This document shows positions 29,596 to 38,654 of a DNA stretch of 64,000 nucleotides, piece by piece. Position numbers and translations under genes: made by a program. Source of the stretch: Reyranella humidisoli (GTDB taxonomy: Bacteria > Pseudomonadota > Alphaproteobacteria > Reyranellales > Reyranellaceae); the NCBI RefSeq assembly GCF_019039055.1, contig NZ_JAHOPB010000001.1, forward strand, positions 1,550,001-1,614,000. Direction: 5' to 3'. Every line of letters starts with the position of its first letter. Within the stretch, counting starts at the first letter, position 1. The notes under the pieces were generated by a model that worked only from the letters and a program-made list of their open reading frames with translations, was not told the origin of the DNA and did no database searches.

Positions 29596-29862
29596 ATGAA
29601 GGTGAATGTCGAAGTGACCTGTACGCCCGAGGAGGCTCGCGCCTTCATGGGGCTGCCGGACATCAAGCCCATGCAGGACCGAATCATGGGCGAGATCGAG
29701 GAACGCCTGCGCAGCAGCCTGGGCGCCATGAACCCCGAGACGATCTTCAAGACCTGGCTGCCGGCCTCCATGCAGGGCATGGACCAGATGCAGCAGATGC
29801 AGCAGGTCTTCTGGTCCCAGCTCGCCAACATCGCCACCGGCGGATCGACCAAGAAGGAGTAG
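29596..29862 (+). CDS. DUF6489 family small protein
   Basis: 88 residues: MKVNVEVTCTPEEARAFMGLPD then a methionine-rich helix (ASMQGMDQMQQMQQVFW) and a short Lys/Glu tail. I recognise this as the small DUF6489-type protein of Rhodospirillales-like alphaproteobacteria; no function is known. It is followed after ten bases by the ferredoxin-like gene, so the two are probably co-transcribed. Confidence 0.8.
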   Translation: MKVNVEVTCTPEEARAFMGLPDIKPMQDRIMGEIEERLRSSLGAMNPETIFKTWLPASMQGMDQMQQMQQVFWSQLANIATGGSTKKE

Positions 29863-29872
29863 GCGGATCATC

Positions 29873-30223
29873 ATGAGCCAGCGTGACAAGCCAGCCGATC
29901 CCAAGCCCTACTACGAGGCCCACGTCTTCTGCTGCACCAACCGGCGTCCGGCCGGCCATCCCCGCGGCTGCTGTGCCGAACGGGGCGGCGAGGCGCTTCG
30001 CGATCACATGAAGAGCAAGGCCAAGGCGCTCGGCCTCAAGAACGTGCGCATCAACAATGCCGGCTGCCTCGACCGCTGCGAGCTGGGGCCGACCCTCGTC
30101 ATATATCCCGAGGGGATCTGGTACCGCGTGCCCACCAAGGAAGACGTTGACGAGGTGCTCGACACGCACCTGCTGAAGGGCGGCCGGGTCGAGCGGCTGA
30201 TGCTGAAGCCGGAAGACAAATAG
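29873..30223 (+). CDS. (2Fe-2S) ferredoxin domain protein, thioredoxin-like
   Basis: 116 residues. Cysteines fall in HVFCCTNRRPAGHPRGCCAE and NNAGCLDRCELGPTLVIYPEG, the spacing of thioredoxin-like 2Fe-2S ferredoxins. The last part (GIWYRVPTKEDVDEVLDTHL) matches the same family. Likely a cytosolic electron carrier; the partner is unknown. Confidence 0.88.
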   Translation: MSQRDKPADPKPYYEAHVFCCTNRRPAGHPRGCCAERGGEALRDHMKSKAKALGLKNVRINNAGCLDRCELGPTLVIYPEGIWYRVPTKEDVDEVLDTHLLKGGRVERLMLKPEDK

Positions 30224-30266
30224 CCGGCGGAGCGGGGCGGACAGAGCCGCCTTTGCTGCGACTGGC

Positions 30267-30572
30267 CTACCGTTCCCGGCGGTCCAACAGTTCCGTCGCA
30301 AGCGCCGTCCATTCCGCCTCGAGCGATTGCTGCGACACGGGCCGGCCGGCCCGGCGATACCAGTAGCCGGCGTTGGACAGATCGCCCTCCTCGCGATGGA
30401 GGTGGGCATGGACGCTGTCGCAATCGGCCTCGCCCTCGTGTGCCTGGACGCATTCATGAGCCCGCGCCCAGTCGCCGCGCCGCACCCACCACAGAGCCTG
30501 CAGCGCGGGGCTCGAGCCGGCCGGCGGCTGGTCGGCGGTGACGCTGGCGGCGAAGGTGTCGAGCGCGCTCAT
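30267..30572 (-). CDS. Small protein of unknown function, TPR-like
   Basis: 101 residues with a strong aggagg ribosome-binding site before the ATG. ALQALWWVRRGDWARAHECVQAHEG and LHREEGDLSNAGYWYRRAGR look like a pair of TPR/Sel1-type helices. It lies nine bases downstream of the cyclopropane-synthase-like methyltransferase gene and is probably in its operon. No specific function is recognised. Confidence 0.7.
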   Translation of the reverse strand: MSALDTFAASVTADQPPAGSSPALQALWWVRRGDWARAHECVQAHEGEADCDSVHAHLHREEGDLSNAGYWYRRAGRPVSQQSLEAEWTALATELLDRRER

Positions 30573-30580
30573 GGCTCCTC

Positions 30581-31471
30581 CTAGCGGCGTTTCAGGCGGA
30601 AGCGCAGCAGATGGATGCGATGGGAGAAGAAGCCCCAGGCCGAGAACTTGAGATAGCGCTCGTAGCGCCGCGTCTGGTCCTTGCCGACCATCTCGATCGC
30701 CTCGGCCCGCCGGGCCTTGAGGTTGGCGGCCCAGATCTCGCAAGTCCGGCCGTAATCGTTGCGGTCGTTGCGGAAGCGCTCGACCTCGAACAGGCCGTTG
30801 GCGGCGGCCAGGATTTCCGGCAGGCGCGGCAGTTCTGAGTCGGGGAAGATATCTTCCACCAGCGGGCCCATCGGCACTTTGTCGTCGGGATCGCCATAGG
30901 CGATGGTCTGCAGGGTCATGCGCGCATCGGGCGCCAGCATGTCGCGGCAGCGCGTGAAGAAGTGGCGGTAGATCGCCGTCTTCGTCGTCGAATCGTCCTT
31001 CGGCTTGGTGAAATGCTCGAAGGCACCGACCGAAATGATCGAGCCGTAGGGCTCTGCCGGCTGGTGGCCGGCCCAGCTCTCGACGCGGATCTCGACGGGC
31101 GGCGCGCCAGCATCGCGGATCGCTGCACGCGCGAGCTCGGCCTGGGCGTCGCTCAGCGTCAGGCCGACGCCGCGCGCCAGCGGCGGCGCGCCGGGGGCGC
31201 GGTTCGCGACGGCGGCGCGCAGCATGCCGCCCCAGCCGCAGCCGATGTCGAGCAGGCTTGCCGAGCGGTCGGCGCCGGCGTTGCGCAGATGCCAGTCGAT
31301 CTTGCGCCGCTGCGCATCGGCAAGGGGCGCGTTATCGCTCTCGTCGCGCCACATCGCCGACGAGTAGGTCATCGTCTCATCCAGCCACAGCCGGTAGAAG
31401 TCGTTGCCGACGTCGTAGTGTGCGCGGATCGCCTCGGGCGACGCGCCGGTGGCCGTTATCTGTTCACTCAT
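30581..31471 (-). CDS. Cyclopropane-fatty-acyl-phospholipid synthase-like methyltransferase
   Basis: 296 residues. The N-terminus IRAHYDVGNDFYRLWLDETMTYSSAMW is the family's substrate/lipid signature. SAM motif I is LLDIGCGWGGMLRAA, and VESWAGHQPAEPYGSIISVGAFEHF follows. It lacks the extended N-terminal lipid domain of Cfa, so it is closer to CFA-like or mycolic-acid-synthase-like small methyltransferases. The substrate is unknown. Start set at MSEQITATG; the upstream 31 codons look non-coding. Confidence 0.82.
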   Translation of the reverse strand: MSEQITATGASPEAIRAHYDVGNDFYRLWLDETMTYSSAMWRDESDNAPLADAQRRKIDWHLRNAGADRSASLLDIGCGWGGMLRAAVANRAPGAPPLARGVGLTLSDAQAELARAAIRDAGAPPVEIRVESWAGHQPAEPYGSIISVGAFEHFTKPKDDSTTKTAIYRHFFTRCRDMLAPDARMTLQTIAYGDPDDKVPMGPLVEDIFPDSELPRLPEILAAANGLFEVERFRNDRNDYGRTCEIWAANLKARRAEAIEMVGKDQTRRYERYLKFSAWGFFSHRIHLLRFRLKRR

Positions 31472-31662
31472 CGATTGGTTCCGATCATCATTTCGCCACC
31501 ATAGTCCATTTGCGTGTCGGTGCCGAAAGCGGGATTGACCTGCCTTTTGGTCGCCTTGCATCAAGATGACGTTTGTCTCAGAAATGCCACCGCGCGGGCG
31601 TGGATCGGGCGCTATAAGCGCGCCTCGTGCAAAAGGGTTCAGGCAGGCAGGATTGCTCCCGA

Positions 31663-32433
31663 ATGACGACGATGGACGAGCCGCAGGGCGTTGGACAGAA
31701 GGGCCGCTTCTATCTCACCAAGAACATCTGGGTTCCCCAGGAGCCGCTGGAGAAGCTGAACCTCAGGCTCTCCGACTGGATTCTGCGGAACATGCCGAAG
31801 CTGCCGCTGGCCGGTGAGGAGGCGCTGAAAGCATTCCCGGTCCTGTCCGAGCTTTCGAAGAGTCACGACAAGATCAAGGCCGACCTGAATTACCTGCTCA
31901 GCCACCATGAGGAAATCCCGGCCCTGCACGAGGTCCATCCGCGCGATCTCTACGTGCCGGGCCGTGCCTGGCGCACGTTCCTGCTGAAAATCTACGGTCA
32001 CGAGATCACGGCGAATACCGCCGCGGTTCCGGACACGATGGCCGCCATCAACCGTCTGCCCGGCGTGCATACGGCACTGTTCAGCATCCTGGCCGGCCGC
32101 GCCGAGATCGAGCCGCACCGGGGCTCCGCCGCCGGCGTCATCCGCTTCCATTATCCGCTGATCGTGCCGGGCGAGCCGGAGAAGTGCTGGATCGAGATCG
32201 GCGGCCACCATTTCTTCTGGGAGGAGGGCGTGCCGCTGGTATTCGACGACACCCGCGAGCACTGGGTCAAGAACCAGACCGACGAGACGCGCGTCGTGCT
32301 GATCATCGACTTCAACGCCGACATGCCGTTCCCGGTGAACCTCTACACCACGCTGCGCTACGAACTCGGCCGGCGCAGTGCGGAGGTGAAGGCGGTGTAC
32401 GACCGTGCCGCTATCGGCGTGCCGCCGCGCTAG
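31663..32433 (+). CDS. Aspartyl/asparaginyl beta-hydroxylase domain protein
   Basis: About 256 residues. The double-stranded beta-helix core is visible: IEPHRGSAAGVIRFHYPLIV (first metal His), VFDDTREHWVKNQTDETRVVLIIDF (second His and 2OG-binding Arg). Family members are 2OG-Fe(II) dioxygenases that hydroxylate Asp/Asn in proteins or modify lipids. An upstream in-frame GTG (31627) is possible but lacks a ribosome-binding site. Followed directly by the hairpin repeat, whose first g is shared with the stop codon. Confidence 0.82.
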   Translation: MTTMDEPQGVGQKGRFYLTKNIWVPQEPLEKLNLRLSDWILRNMPKLPLAGEEALKAFPVLSELSKSHDKIKADLNYLLSHHEEIPALHEVHPRDLYVPGRAWRTFLLKIYGHEITANTAAVPDTMAAINRLPGVHTALFSILAGRAEIEPHRGSAAGVIRFHYPLIVPGEPEKCWIEIGGHHFFWEEGVPLVFDDTREHWVKNQTDETRVVLIIDFNADMPFPVNLYTTLRYELGRRSAEVKAVYDRAAIGVPPR

Positions 32434-32564
32434 GCCGAGCGTAGCTCGGCCTCCTGAGCGACAGGACATTGCTTGCAATGTCCGAGAGCGCCGAAGGACG
32501 AACGACCGCCTCATGACCCCTCCGTCGCGTATGACGCGACACCTCCCCATTTGAATGGGGAGGA
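32433..32564. repeat. Dispersed extragenic hairpin repeat, copy 3
   Basis: Same order of palindromes as copy 1: ggccgagc/gctcggcc, ggacattgcttgcaatgtcc, tccgtcgcgtatgacgcgac, and a perfect cctccccat/atggggagg hairpin. Identity to copy 1 is high throughout. It lies between the convergent hydroxylase and HAD hydrolase genes. Confidence 0.92.
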
Positions 32565-32573
32565 GGGGCTTCC

Positions 32574-33311
32574 CTATTCGACCAGTTCGGCGAGCCTCGT
32601 GATGATGCGGGTCGGCTGCGCCGTGGCGTTGGCCGGCACGCCGGCCTTGAACGGGTCGTACCAGATGCCGCACATGCCGAGCATCTGCGGCGCCACGACT
32701 TCCCACTCGTAGTTGTCGCCGACCATCCAGGCATCCTCGGGGCCGACGCCCAGCCGCTCCAGCGCGTGGCGATAGACGCCGAGCTCGGGTTTGCCCTGGC
32801 CGAATTCGCCCTCGATCTGGATGTGATGGAAGCGGTGGGCCAGTTCGAACCGCTCGATCTTGGCGCGCTGCGTCTCAGACGCTCCGTTGGTCACGAGGGC
32901 CAGGCGCACGCCGGCATCGCGCAGCGCGTCGACCGTGGCATGGGCGTCAGGATAGAGCCGGTATTCCTGGCGCCGCAGTTCGGTGAAGGAATCGGCGATG
33001 CGGTCGGCCAGCGCGTCGTCCGGGCGGCCGAGCCGGGCGAGGCCGCGACGGACCGACAGGCGGCGCGCACCGGGAATGTCGAGGCGCCACTTCGCCGCCT
33101 CGGCACGATCGTTCCAGAAGGCCCGCGCTTCCTCCATCACCGCCGTGCGTACCCGCGCGATGGCGGCCTCGTCATGGGCGTCGAGATGCGCGGAGAAGAC
33201 GTGGAGCAGGCGCGTCCAAGCCTCCTCGGGCTGGGCGTAGGCGCGAATCAGAGTGTCGTCCATGTCGAACAGGATCGCGCGCGGAAGGCCCGCTTTGGAA
33301 AGACCGGCCAT
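32574..33311 (-). CDS. HAD superfamily hydrolase
   Basis: 245 residues. Motif I FDMDDTLIRAY holds the two catalytic aspartates, motif II is LVTNGAS, motif III GKPELGVYRHAL and motif IV MVGDNYEWEV. A C1-type helical cap lies between motifs I and II. Likely a small-molecule phosphatase; the substrate is unknown. It starts one base from the stop of the upstream lipoprotein gene, so they share a transcript. Confidence 0.87.
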   Translation of the reverse strand: MAGLSKAGLPRAILFDMDDTLIRAYAQPEEAWTRLLHVFSAHLDAHDEAAIARVRTAVMEEARAFWNDRAEAAKWRLDIPGARRLSVRRGLARLGRPDDALADRIADSFTELRRQEYRLYPDAHATVDALRDAGVRLALVTNGASETQRAKIERFELAHRFHHIQIEGEFGQGKPELGVYRHALERLGVGPEDAWMVGDNYEWEVVAPQMLGMCGIWYDPFKAGVPANATAQPTRIITRLAELVE

Positions 33312-33312
33312 C

Positions 33313-34488
33313 TCAGTTGGTCGGCTGGCCGGCGAAGGTCGTGGGCGCGGGGCTGATCACCACGCCGCGATCGCCCTGGATCTCGATCACGGCGAGCGCC
33401 CGCTCGGAGCGGCCATCGGGCAGGAAGCGGAAGATTCCATCGACGCCGGAAAAGCCGCTGGGGTTGGTGAGCGCTTCGGCGGAGAAGTCGCCGCCGGGCT
33501 TCAGTCGCGCGAGATGGCCGGCGAGGCCGACCCCATCATAGGCAAGGGTCGCCAGTCGATGCGGCGGACGCCCGTAGGTCGAGACGAAGCGCCGCTCGAA
33601 ATCGGCGCGCTTGGCCGGATCCGGCGCGGCGTACCAGGCGCCTCGCAGCATGGTCTCGGTGCCCACGCCGGGGAAATCCCAGACGCCGGTGCCGATCAGC
33701 TGCACCGCGCGCCCGTCGAGACCGTTCGTGGCGAGAGAGGCGAGGGCGATTGGAAGTGTGGGCGGCGCGACGGGCACCAGAACGGCGAGCTTGCCGCCGT
33801 CGCCCTTGGCCGATGCGGCGAGCTGACGGGCCTGGATCGGGATGTCGGTGCCATTGGGATCGAAGAATTCGCGGCCGACGACGGTGCCCCCGCGCGTGTT
33901 CACATAGGTTTCGAGGGTGCGGGCCATCTGCTCGCCATAGGACGTCTGCGGCGCGAACGTCGCGAACCGGCGAATGCCCGATTCGAAGGCGTGGTCGACC
34001 ACGCGGCGGACCTGGGGCGGGGCCGCGATTCCCATGATCCAGACGCCGCGCTGGGCGACCTGTTCGTCGTTCGAGAAGGCCACCACGTTCATGCCGCCCT
34101 GGTTGACCAGGGGCACCAGAGCGGAGGCCGACGTACCGTAGAGCGGTCCGAGGACGAGGGCGGCGCCGTCGATGCGCGCCTTGCGATAGGCTTCGATGGC
34201 GGTATCGGCGCTGTCGCCGCTGTCATAGGCGGAGAGCGCCAGTTCCTTGGAGCCGCTGTCGAACAGGGCCATTTCGGCGGCCTGCTGCATCGCCTGCCCG
34301 ATCGGGGCGGCCCGGCCGCTGAGCGGCAGCAGGAGGGCGATGCGTACCTTGCCCGAGGCGGTGAGCGGCGAACCGGATTTGGCCGCAACGGTCACCGGTC
34401 GCGCGGCGGGCGTGCTAGTCTTGGGAGGCTCGCTGCAGGCACCCAACAGGAGGGCGGCGGTGGCGAGCACGAGGAATGACCTACGCAT
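33313..34488 (-). CDS. LpoA-like penicillin-binding protein activator lipoprotein
   Basis: 391 residues. Signal MRRSFLVLATAALLLGACSE has an LGAC lipobox, followed by a Pro/Ala linker and a type I periplasmic-binding fold beginning VRIALLLPLSGRAAPIGQAM. Such proteins are annotated as penicillin-binding protein activators or ABC ligand-binding lipoproteins. It is divergent from rsmI-yraN, the same neighbourhood as E. coli lpoA. That context supports the call; binding to PBP1A is inference. Confidence 0.8.
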   Translation of the reverse strand: MRRSFLVLATAALLLGACSEPPKTSTPAARPVTVAAKSGSPLTASGKVRIALLLPLSGRAAPIGQAMQQAAEMALFDSGSKELALSAYDSGDSADTAIEAYRKARIDGAALVLGPLYGTSASALVPLVNQGGMNVVAFSNDEQVAQRGVWIMGIAAPPQVRRVVDHAFESGIRRFATFAPQTSYGEQMARTLETYVNTRGGTVVGREFFDPNGTDIPIQARQLAASAKGDGGKLAVLVPVAPPTLPIALASLATNGLDGRAVQLIGTGVWDFPGVGTETMLRGAWYAAPDPAKRADFERRFVSTYGRPPHRLATLAYDGVGLAGHLARLKPGGDFSAEALTNPSGFSGVDGIFRFLPDGRSERALAVIEIQGDRGVVISPAPTTFAGQPTN

Positions 34489-34517
34489 CGGCGCGAAACT
34501 CCGGCGATCGGAATCAG

Positions 34518-35411
34518 ATGAATCTGGACGAACGGCCCCAAGCTACCGACGGGCAGGCCCCGCGTAAACCGCCGCTCGCCCCGGGCCTGCATATTGTTGC
34601 CACACCGATCGGCAACATGCGTGACATCACGCTGCGGGCACTCGACGTGCTGCAAGCGGCCGATCTGATCGCCTGCGAGGACACGCGCGTGTTCGCCAAA
34701 CTGGCAACCCACTATGGCATCGACGTCCCGACGGTGTCCTACAGCGACGCCACCCAGGACCGGTCGGAGCCGCGCCTCGTCCGCGCCCTCGCCGCCGGCA
34801 AGAGCGTCGCCCTGGTGTCGGACGCGGGAATGCCGCTGATCTCCGATCCCGGTTACCGGCTGGTGCGCGCCGCAGTCGATGCCGGCCATGCCGTGACCTC
34901 GGCGCCCGGTGCTTCGGCCGTTCCCATGGCCCTCGCGCTTTCGGGGTTGCCGACCGACCGCTTCTTCTTCGCGGGCTTCCTGCCGGCCAAGGCGACCGAG
35001 CGACGGCGCGCCATCGGCGAAGTCGCGACCATCCCCTCCACGCTCGTGTTCTTCGAGGCGCCACACCGCTTGCCGGAGGCGCTGGCCGATCTCCTGGAAC
35101 TGCTGGGGGACCGCCCGGCGGCCGTCGCCCGCGAGCTCACCAAGATGTTCGAGGAGGTACGCCGAGCGCCGCTGGCCACGCTCGCCGCGCACTATGCCGC
35201 CCATCCCGATGTGAGGGGCGAGATCGTCGTCGTGATCGGCGCGCCCTCCGCCGACACCCAACGCAGCGCCGGCGACGTCGACGAGGCCTTGCGCGAGGCG
35301 ATGACAGGGGCCTCGGTGAAGGATGCGGCCGCCGAGGTCGCCGCGCGCTTCGGGCTGAAGCGGCGCGACGTCTATGCCCGCGCGCTCGAACTGAAGCGCG
35401 GCGCCCCATGA
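34518..35411 (+). CDS. rsmI: 16S rRNA (cytidine-2'-O)-methyltransferase
   Basis: About 297 residues; methylates C1402 of 16S rRNA. Signatures: GLHIVATPIGNMRDITLRAL, ACEDTRVFAKL, LVSDAGMPLISDPGYRLVR, and AVPMALALSGLPTDRFFFAGFLP. Start placed at MNLDERPQ; an earlier ATG (34476) would overlap the divergent lipoprotein gene. The stop overlaps the yraN start (ATGA). Confidence 0.95.
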   Translation: MNLDERPQATDGQAPRKPPLAPGLHIVATPIGNMRDITLRALDVLQAADLIACEDTRVFAKLATHYGIDVPTVSYSDATQDRSEPRLVRALAAGKSVALVSDAGMPLISDPGYRLVRAAVDAGHAVTSAPGASAVPMALALSGLPTDRFFFAGFLPAKATERRRAIGEVATIPSTLVFFEAPHRLPEALADLLELLGDRPAAVARELTKMFEEVRRAPLATLAAHYAAHPDVRGEIVVVIGAPSADTQRSAGDVDEALREAMTGASVKDAAAEVAARFGLKRRDVYARALELKRGAP

Positions 35412-35773
35412 CGCTGCAGACGCGCCAGAAGGCCTATCGCATGGGCCATACGGCGGAGTGGCGCGCGGTATGGCGGTTGCGCCTCGGCGGCTACTCCATC
35501 CTGATGCGGCGCTACAAGACGCGACTGGGCGAGATCGACATCGTGGCGCGCCGCGGCAACGTGCTGGCCTTCGTCGAGGTCAAGGCGCGTCGCGACTTCG
35601 CCACGGCGGCCGACGCGCTGGGCGCGCGGCAGTTCGGCCGGGTCGCCCGGGCGGCCAGCCTGTTCATCGCCCATCATCCGCGCTATGCCGCCTGCTCGGT
35701 GCGCTTCGATGCGGTGCTGGTCGGTGGCGTATGGCCACGCCATCTGCCCGACGTCTGGCAGGCGCCGGAGTGA
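35408..35773 (+). CDS. yraN: UPF0102 family protein YraN
   Basis: 121 residues of the endonuclease-like UPF0102 fold. RLGGYSILMRRYKTRLGEIDIVARRGNVLAFVEVKARRDF contains the Glu-Asp-(Glu)xLys motif of restriction-endonuclease-like enzymes. It directly overlaps rsmI, a conserved pairing across bacteria. Function is unproven. Confidence 0.92.
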   Translation: MTLQTRQKAYRMGHTAEWRAVWRLRLGGYSILMRRYKTRLGEIDIVARRGNVLAFVEVKARRDFATAADALGARQFGRVARAASLFIAHHPRYAACSVRFDAVLVGGVWPRHLPDVWQAPE

Positions 35774-35776
35774 TGC

Positions 35777-36592
35777 GTGTCGGATGATCTGGGTCGACTG
35801 AGGGATCTGTGCGCCGGCGACGGCGAACGGATCGATCTTCTCGAGGCGGGCTTCCTGCTGAGCAGCCTCGCGCGTGAAGAGCCTGTCGATCTCGCGCCCT
35901 TCCGCCAGCAGGTGACCGCGATGGCGGCCGATCTCGCCGACCTCGTCCACCGGCGCGGCGCCTCTCCCGAGGCCCTCGCCGAGGTGATCGCGCGCTCCTA
36001 CGCCTATCGCGGCGACAGCGAGACCTACGACGATCTGCAGAACGCCGACCTCGTGCGGGTCATTGAGCGCCGCAAGGGCCTGCCGGTGGCGCTCTCGATC
36101 CTCTATCTGCATGTGGCCCGCGCCCAGGGATGGACGGCCGAGGGACTGGCCTTCCCCGGCCATTTCCTGATCCGCATCGGCATCGACAGTGCGCGACACG
36201 TCGTCGATCCGTTCCACGAAGGCGCGGTGCGCGACGCCGCCGACCTGCGCAGGCTGCTGCGGCAGGTCCTGGGCGGCGATGCCGAGCTGGTACCGGCACA
36301 TTTCGATGCCGTTTCCGACCGCGACGTGCTGCTGCGCCTGGAGAACAACGTCCGGCTTCGTCTCGCCCGGCGCGAGGACTGGGCGGGCGCGGCGCGTTCG
36401 CTCGACCGCATGCTGGCGATCGCGCCGGACCGGGAGGAACTGCTGTTCGAGGCCGGTCAGCTCAATGCACGCCTCGACAAGAGGCGGGCCGCCATCGCCG
36501 CCTACCAGCGGATCCTGGAACTGGACGGCGATCCGGGCCTGCGCCAGCGCGTTTCGGCGCTGTTGCAGGAACTGCGCCGCGGCCTTAACTGA
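35777..36592 (+). CDS. SirB1-family transglutaminase-like/TPR protein
   Basis: 271 residues from a GTG three bases after the yraN stop. The N-terminal part RVIERRKGLPVALSILYLHVARAQG and GLAFPGHFLIRIG match the SirB1 transglutaminase-like domain (the conserved His sits in FPGHF). The C-terminal 80 residues are TPR-like (MLAIAPDREELLFEAGQL, AYQRILELDGD). Members are widespread; the biochemical role is unsettled. Confidence 0.85.
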   Translation: MSDDLGRLRDLCAGDGERIDLLEAGFLLSSLAREEPVDLAPFRQQVTAMAADLADLVHRRGASPEALAEVIARSYAYRGDSETYDDLQNADLVRVIERRKGLPVALSILYLHVARAQGWTAEGLAFPGHFLIRIGIDSARHVVDPFHEGAVRDAADLRRLLRQVLGGDAELVPAHFDAVSDRDVLLRLENNVRLRLARREDWAGAARSLDRMLAIAPDREELLFEAGQLNARLDKRRAAIAAYQRILELDGDPGLRQRVSALLQELRRGLN

Positions 36593-36637
36593 AAACCCGT
36601 CGCCCTTCGTTTCGAGCCCGATAGTCAGGATAATCCC

Positions 36638-37597
36638 ATGAAGCTCAGCGTCGCCATTCAGATGGACCATGTCTCGACCATCGACATCGACGGCGATTCG
36701 ACCTTCGTGCTGGGGGTGGAGGCGGAGAAGCGAGGTTATGCGGTCTGGCACTACACGCCGCAGGACCTGATCTTCCGCGACCGCAAGGTGATGGCGCGCG
36801 CCCAGCCGATGAAGCTCCGGCGCGAGAAGGGCAATCACTTCACGCTGGGCGCCCCGGAGATGATCGACCTGTCCACGATCGACGTGGTCCTGTTGCGCCA
36901 GGATCCGCCGTTCGACATGTCGTACATCACGACGACGCACCTGCTGGAGCATGTCCATCCGAAGACCCTGGTGGTCAACGATCCGGCGAGCGTGCGCAAT
37001 GCGCCGGAGAAACTGTTCGTCACGCATTTCGACAATGTGATGCCGCCGACGCTCATCACCGCCGACGCCCGCGCGCTGCGCGAGTTCCGCGACGAGCACA
37101 AGGACATCATCCTGAAGCCTCTGTTCGGCAACGGTGGCGCCGGCGTCTTCCGGGTGCGGCCCGACGACGAGAATTTCGCCTCGCTGCTCGAGATGTTCTC
37201 GCAGCGCAGCCGCGAGCCGGTGATCGCCCAGCGTTATCTTCCCGAGGTGCGCAAGGGCGACAAGCGCATCATCCTGATCGACGGCAAGGCGGTCGGTGCG
37301 ATCGACCGCGTGCCGGCGGCCGGCGAGGCGCGCTCCAACATGCATGTCGGCGGCAAGGCCGTGAAGGCTTCGCTTACGAAGCGCGACATCGAGCTGTGCG
37401 AGACGATCGGGCCGGAACTGGCGAAGCGCGGCCTGATCTTCGTCGGCATCGACGTCATCGGCGACTACCTCACGGAGATCAACGTCACGTCGCCGACCGG
37501 CCTGCAGCAGATCAACCGCTTCGACGGCGTCGCGCTCGAGGCGCAGATCTGGGACCGGATCGAGGTCCGTTACCAGGAAACCCGCGGGAGCAGGTGA
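36638..37597 (+). CDS. gshB: Glutathione synthetase
   Basis: 319 residues; joins gamma-glutamylcysteine and glycine with ATP. The N-terminal [21 protein letters not shown] is typical. The ATP-grasp core has [41 protein letters not shown], and [25 protein letters not shown]. The stop overlaps the ankyrin gene start by one base. Confidence 0.97.
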   Translation: MKLSVAIQMDHVSTIDIDGDSTFVLGVEAEKRGYAVWHYTPQDLIFRDRKVMARAQPMKLRREKGNHFTLGAPEMIDLSTIDVVLLRQDPPFDMSYITTTHLLEHVHPKTLVVNDPASVRNAPEKLFVTHFDNVMPPTLITADARALREFRDEHKDIILKPLFGNGGAGVFRVRPDDENFASLLEMFSQRSREPVIAQRYLPEVRKGDKRIILIDGKAVGAIDRVPAAGEARSNMHVGGKAVKASLTKRDIELCETIGPELAKRGLIFVGIDVIGDYLTEINVTSPTGLQQINRFDGVALEAQIWDRIEVRYQETRGSR

Positions 37598-38160
37598 TGA
37601 TCCGACGTTCGCTTCTTTCCCTCTCGATCATCCTCTCGGCCGGCGCAGCTGTCGCGCAGTCGACGAATTCCGACCTGTTCGGCCAGAAGCAGATCGTGCG
37701 GGCCGTGCTCGAGGGAGACGACGAGAAGGTGCGACAGGCGCTGCTGAAGCAGGAGAGCCCGAACCAGACCGCCAACAACGGTTCGCCCCTGCTGACGGTG
37801 GCGGTCCGCGCCGGACATATTCCGGTCGTCGAGACCCTGCTGAAGGGAGGCGCCAGGCCCGACGCGGTCGATCCCGAGGGCTACACCGCGCTCATGCGCG
37901 CGACCGAGAAGGGCGATGTCGAGATCGCCGAAATCCTGCTGCGCCGGAACGCCAGCACGCGAGTGCAGAATCGTCAGGGCCAGACGGCGCTGATGATCGC
38001 CTCGGCCCGCGGCTACGCGGAGATCGTGCGGTTGCTGCTCGAAAAGAAGGCTGACCCGAACTCGCGCGACTTCACCGGGCGCACGGCGCTGGGCTATGCC
38101 AGGCAGGCCAATCGCGGTTCGATCGAGGCGATGTTGCGCCGGGCCGGCGGCAAGGAATGA
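37597..38160 (+). CDS. Secreted ankyrin-repeat protein
   Basis: 187 residues. [22 protein letters not shown] is a Sec signal peptide with an AVA-Q cleavage site. Four ankyrin repeats follow, e.g. GSPLLTVAVRAGHIPVVETLL, GYTALMRATEKGDVEIAEIL, GQTALMIASARGYAEIVRLL and GRTALGYARQANRGSIEAML. Probably periplasmic and protein-binding. Overlaps gshB upstream and arfB downstream. Confidence 0.87.
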   Translation: MIRRSLLSLSIILSAGAAVAQSTNSDLFGQKQIVRAVLEGDDEKVRQALLKQESPNQTANNGSPLLTVAVRAGHIPVVETLLKGGARPDAVDPEGYTALMRATEKGDVEIAEILLRRNASTRVQNRQGQTALMIASARGYAEIVRLLLEKKADPNSRDFTGRTALGYARQANRGSIEAMLRRAGGKE

Positions 38161-38600
38161 CCGCTTCCGGGACGACGCCGATCCGGATCACCGGCTCGCT
38201 GGCGATCGACCCGGAGGAAATCCAGGAAAGCTTCGTTCGGGCGGCAGGCCCGGGGGGCCAGCACGTCAACACCACATCGACGGCGGTGCAGTTGCGCTTC
38301 GACGTTCGCCGTTCGCCGTCGCTGCCCGACGACGTGCGGCAACGGCTGGAACGCCTGGCCGGACGGCGCCTGACGCGCGACGGCGTACTGATTCTCGTGG
38401 CGCAGGGACAGCGCAGCCAGCTGCGCAATCGCGAGGAGGCGCTTGCCCGCCTGGTCGAGCTGATCCGCGAGGCGACCTACAAGCCCGCGCCGCGCGTGAA
38501 GACAAAGGTGAGCCGCGCCGCCAAGCGTCGTCGCGTCGACGACAAAAAGCGTCACGGGGCCGTCAAATCGCTGCGCCAGGCCCGGCGATCCGACGACTGA
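38157..38600 (+). CDS. arfB: Alternative ribosome-rescue factor ArfB
   Basis: 147 residues. The class I release-factor GGQ motif is in AAGPGGQHVNTTSTAVQLRF (about residues 31-33). The C-terminal tail from residue 105 is strongly basic (VKTKVSRAAKRRRVDDKKRHG), as needed to occupy the empty mRNA channel. It hydrolyses peptidyl-tRNA on stalled ribosomes. The start overlaps the ankyrin gene stop (ATGA). Confidence 0.93.
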   Translation: MTASGTTPIRITGSLAIDPEEIQESFVRAAGPGGQHVNTTSTAVQLRFDVRRSPSLPDDVRQRLERLAGRRLTRDGVLILVAQGQRSQLRNREEALARLVELIREATYKPAPRVKTKVSRAAKRRRVDDKKRHGAVKSLRQARRSDD

Positions 38601-38654
38601 CGCCGCGCCGCATGTTGCGCTAAGGTCGCGGCCTCGCAGTGGAAGAGGTGTGCC

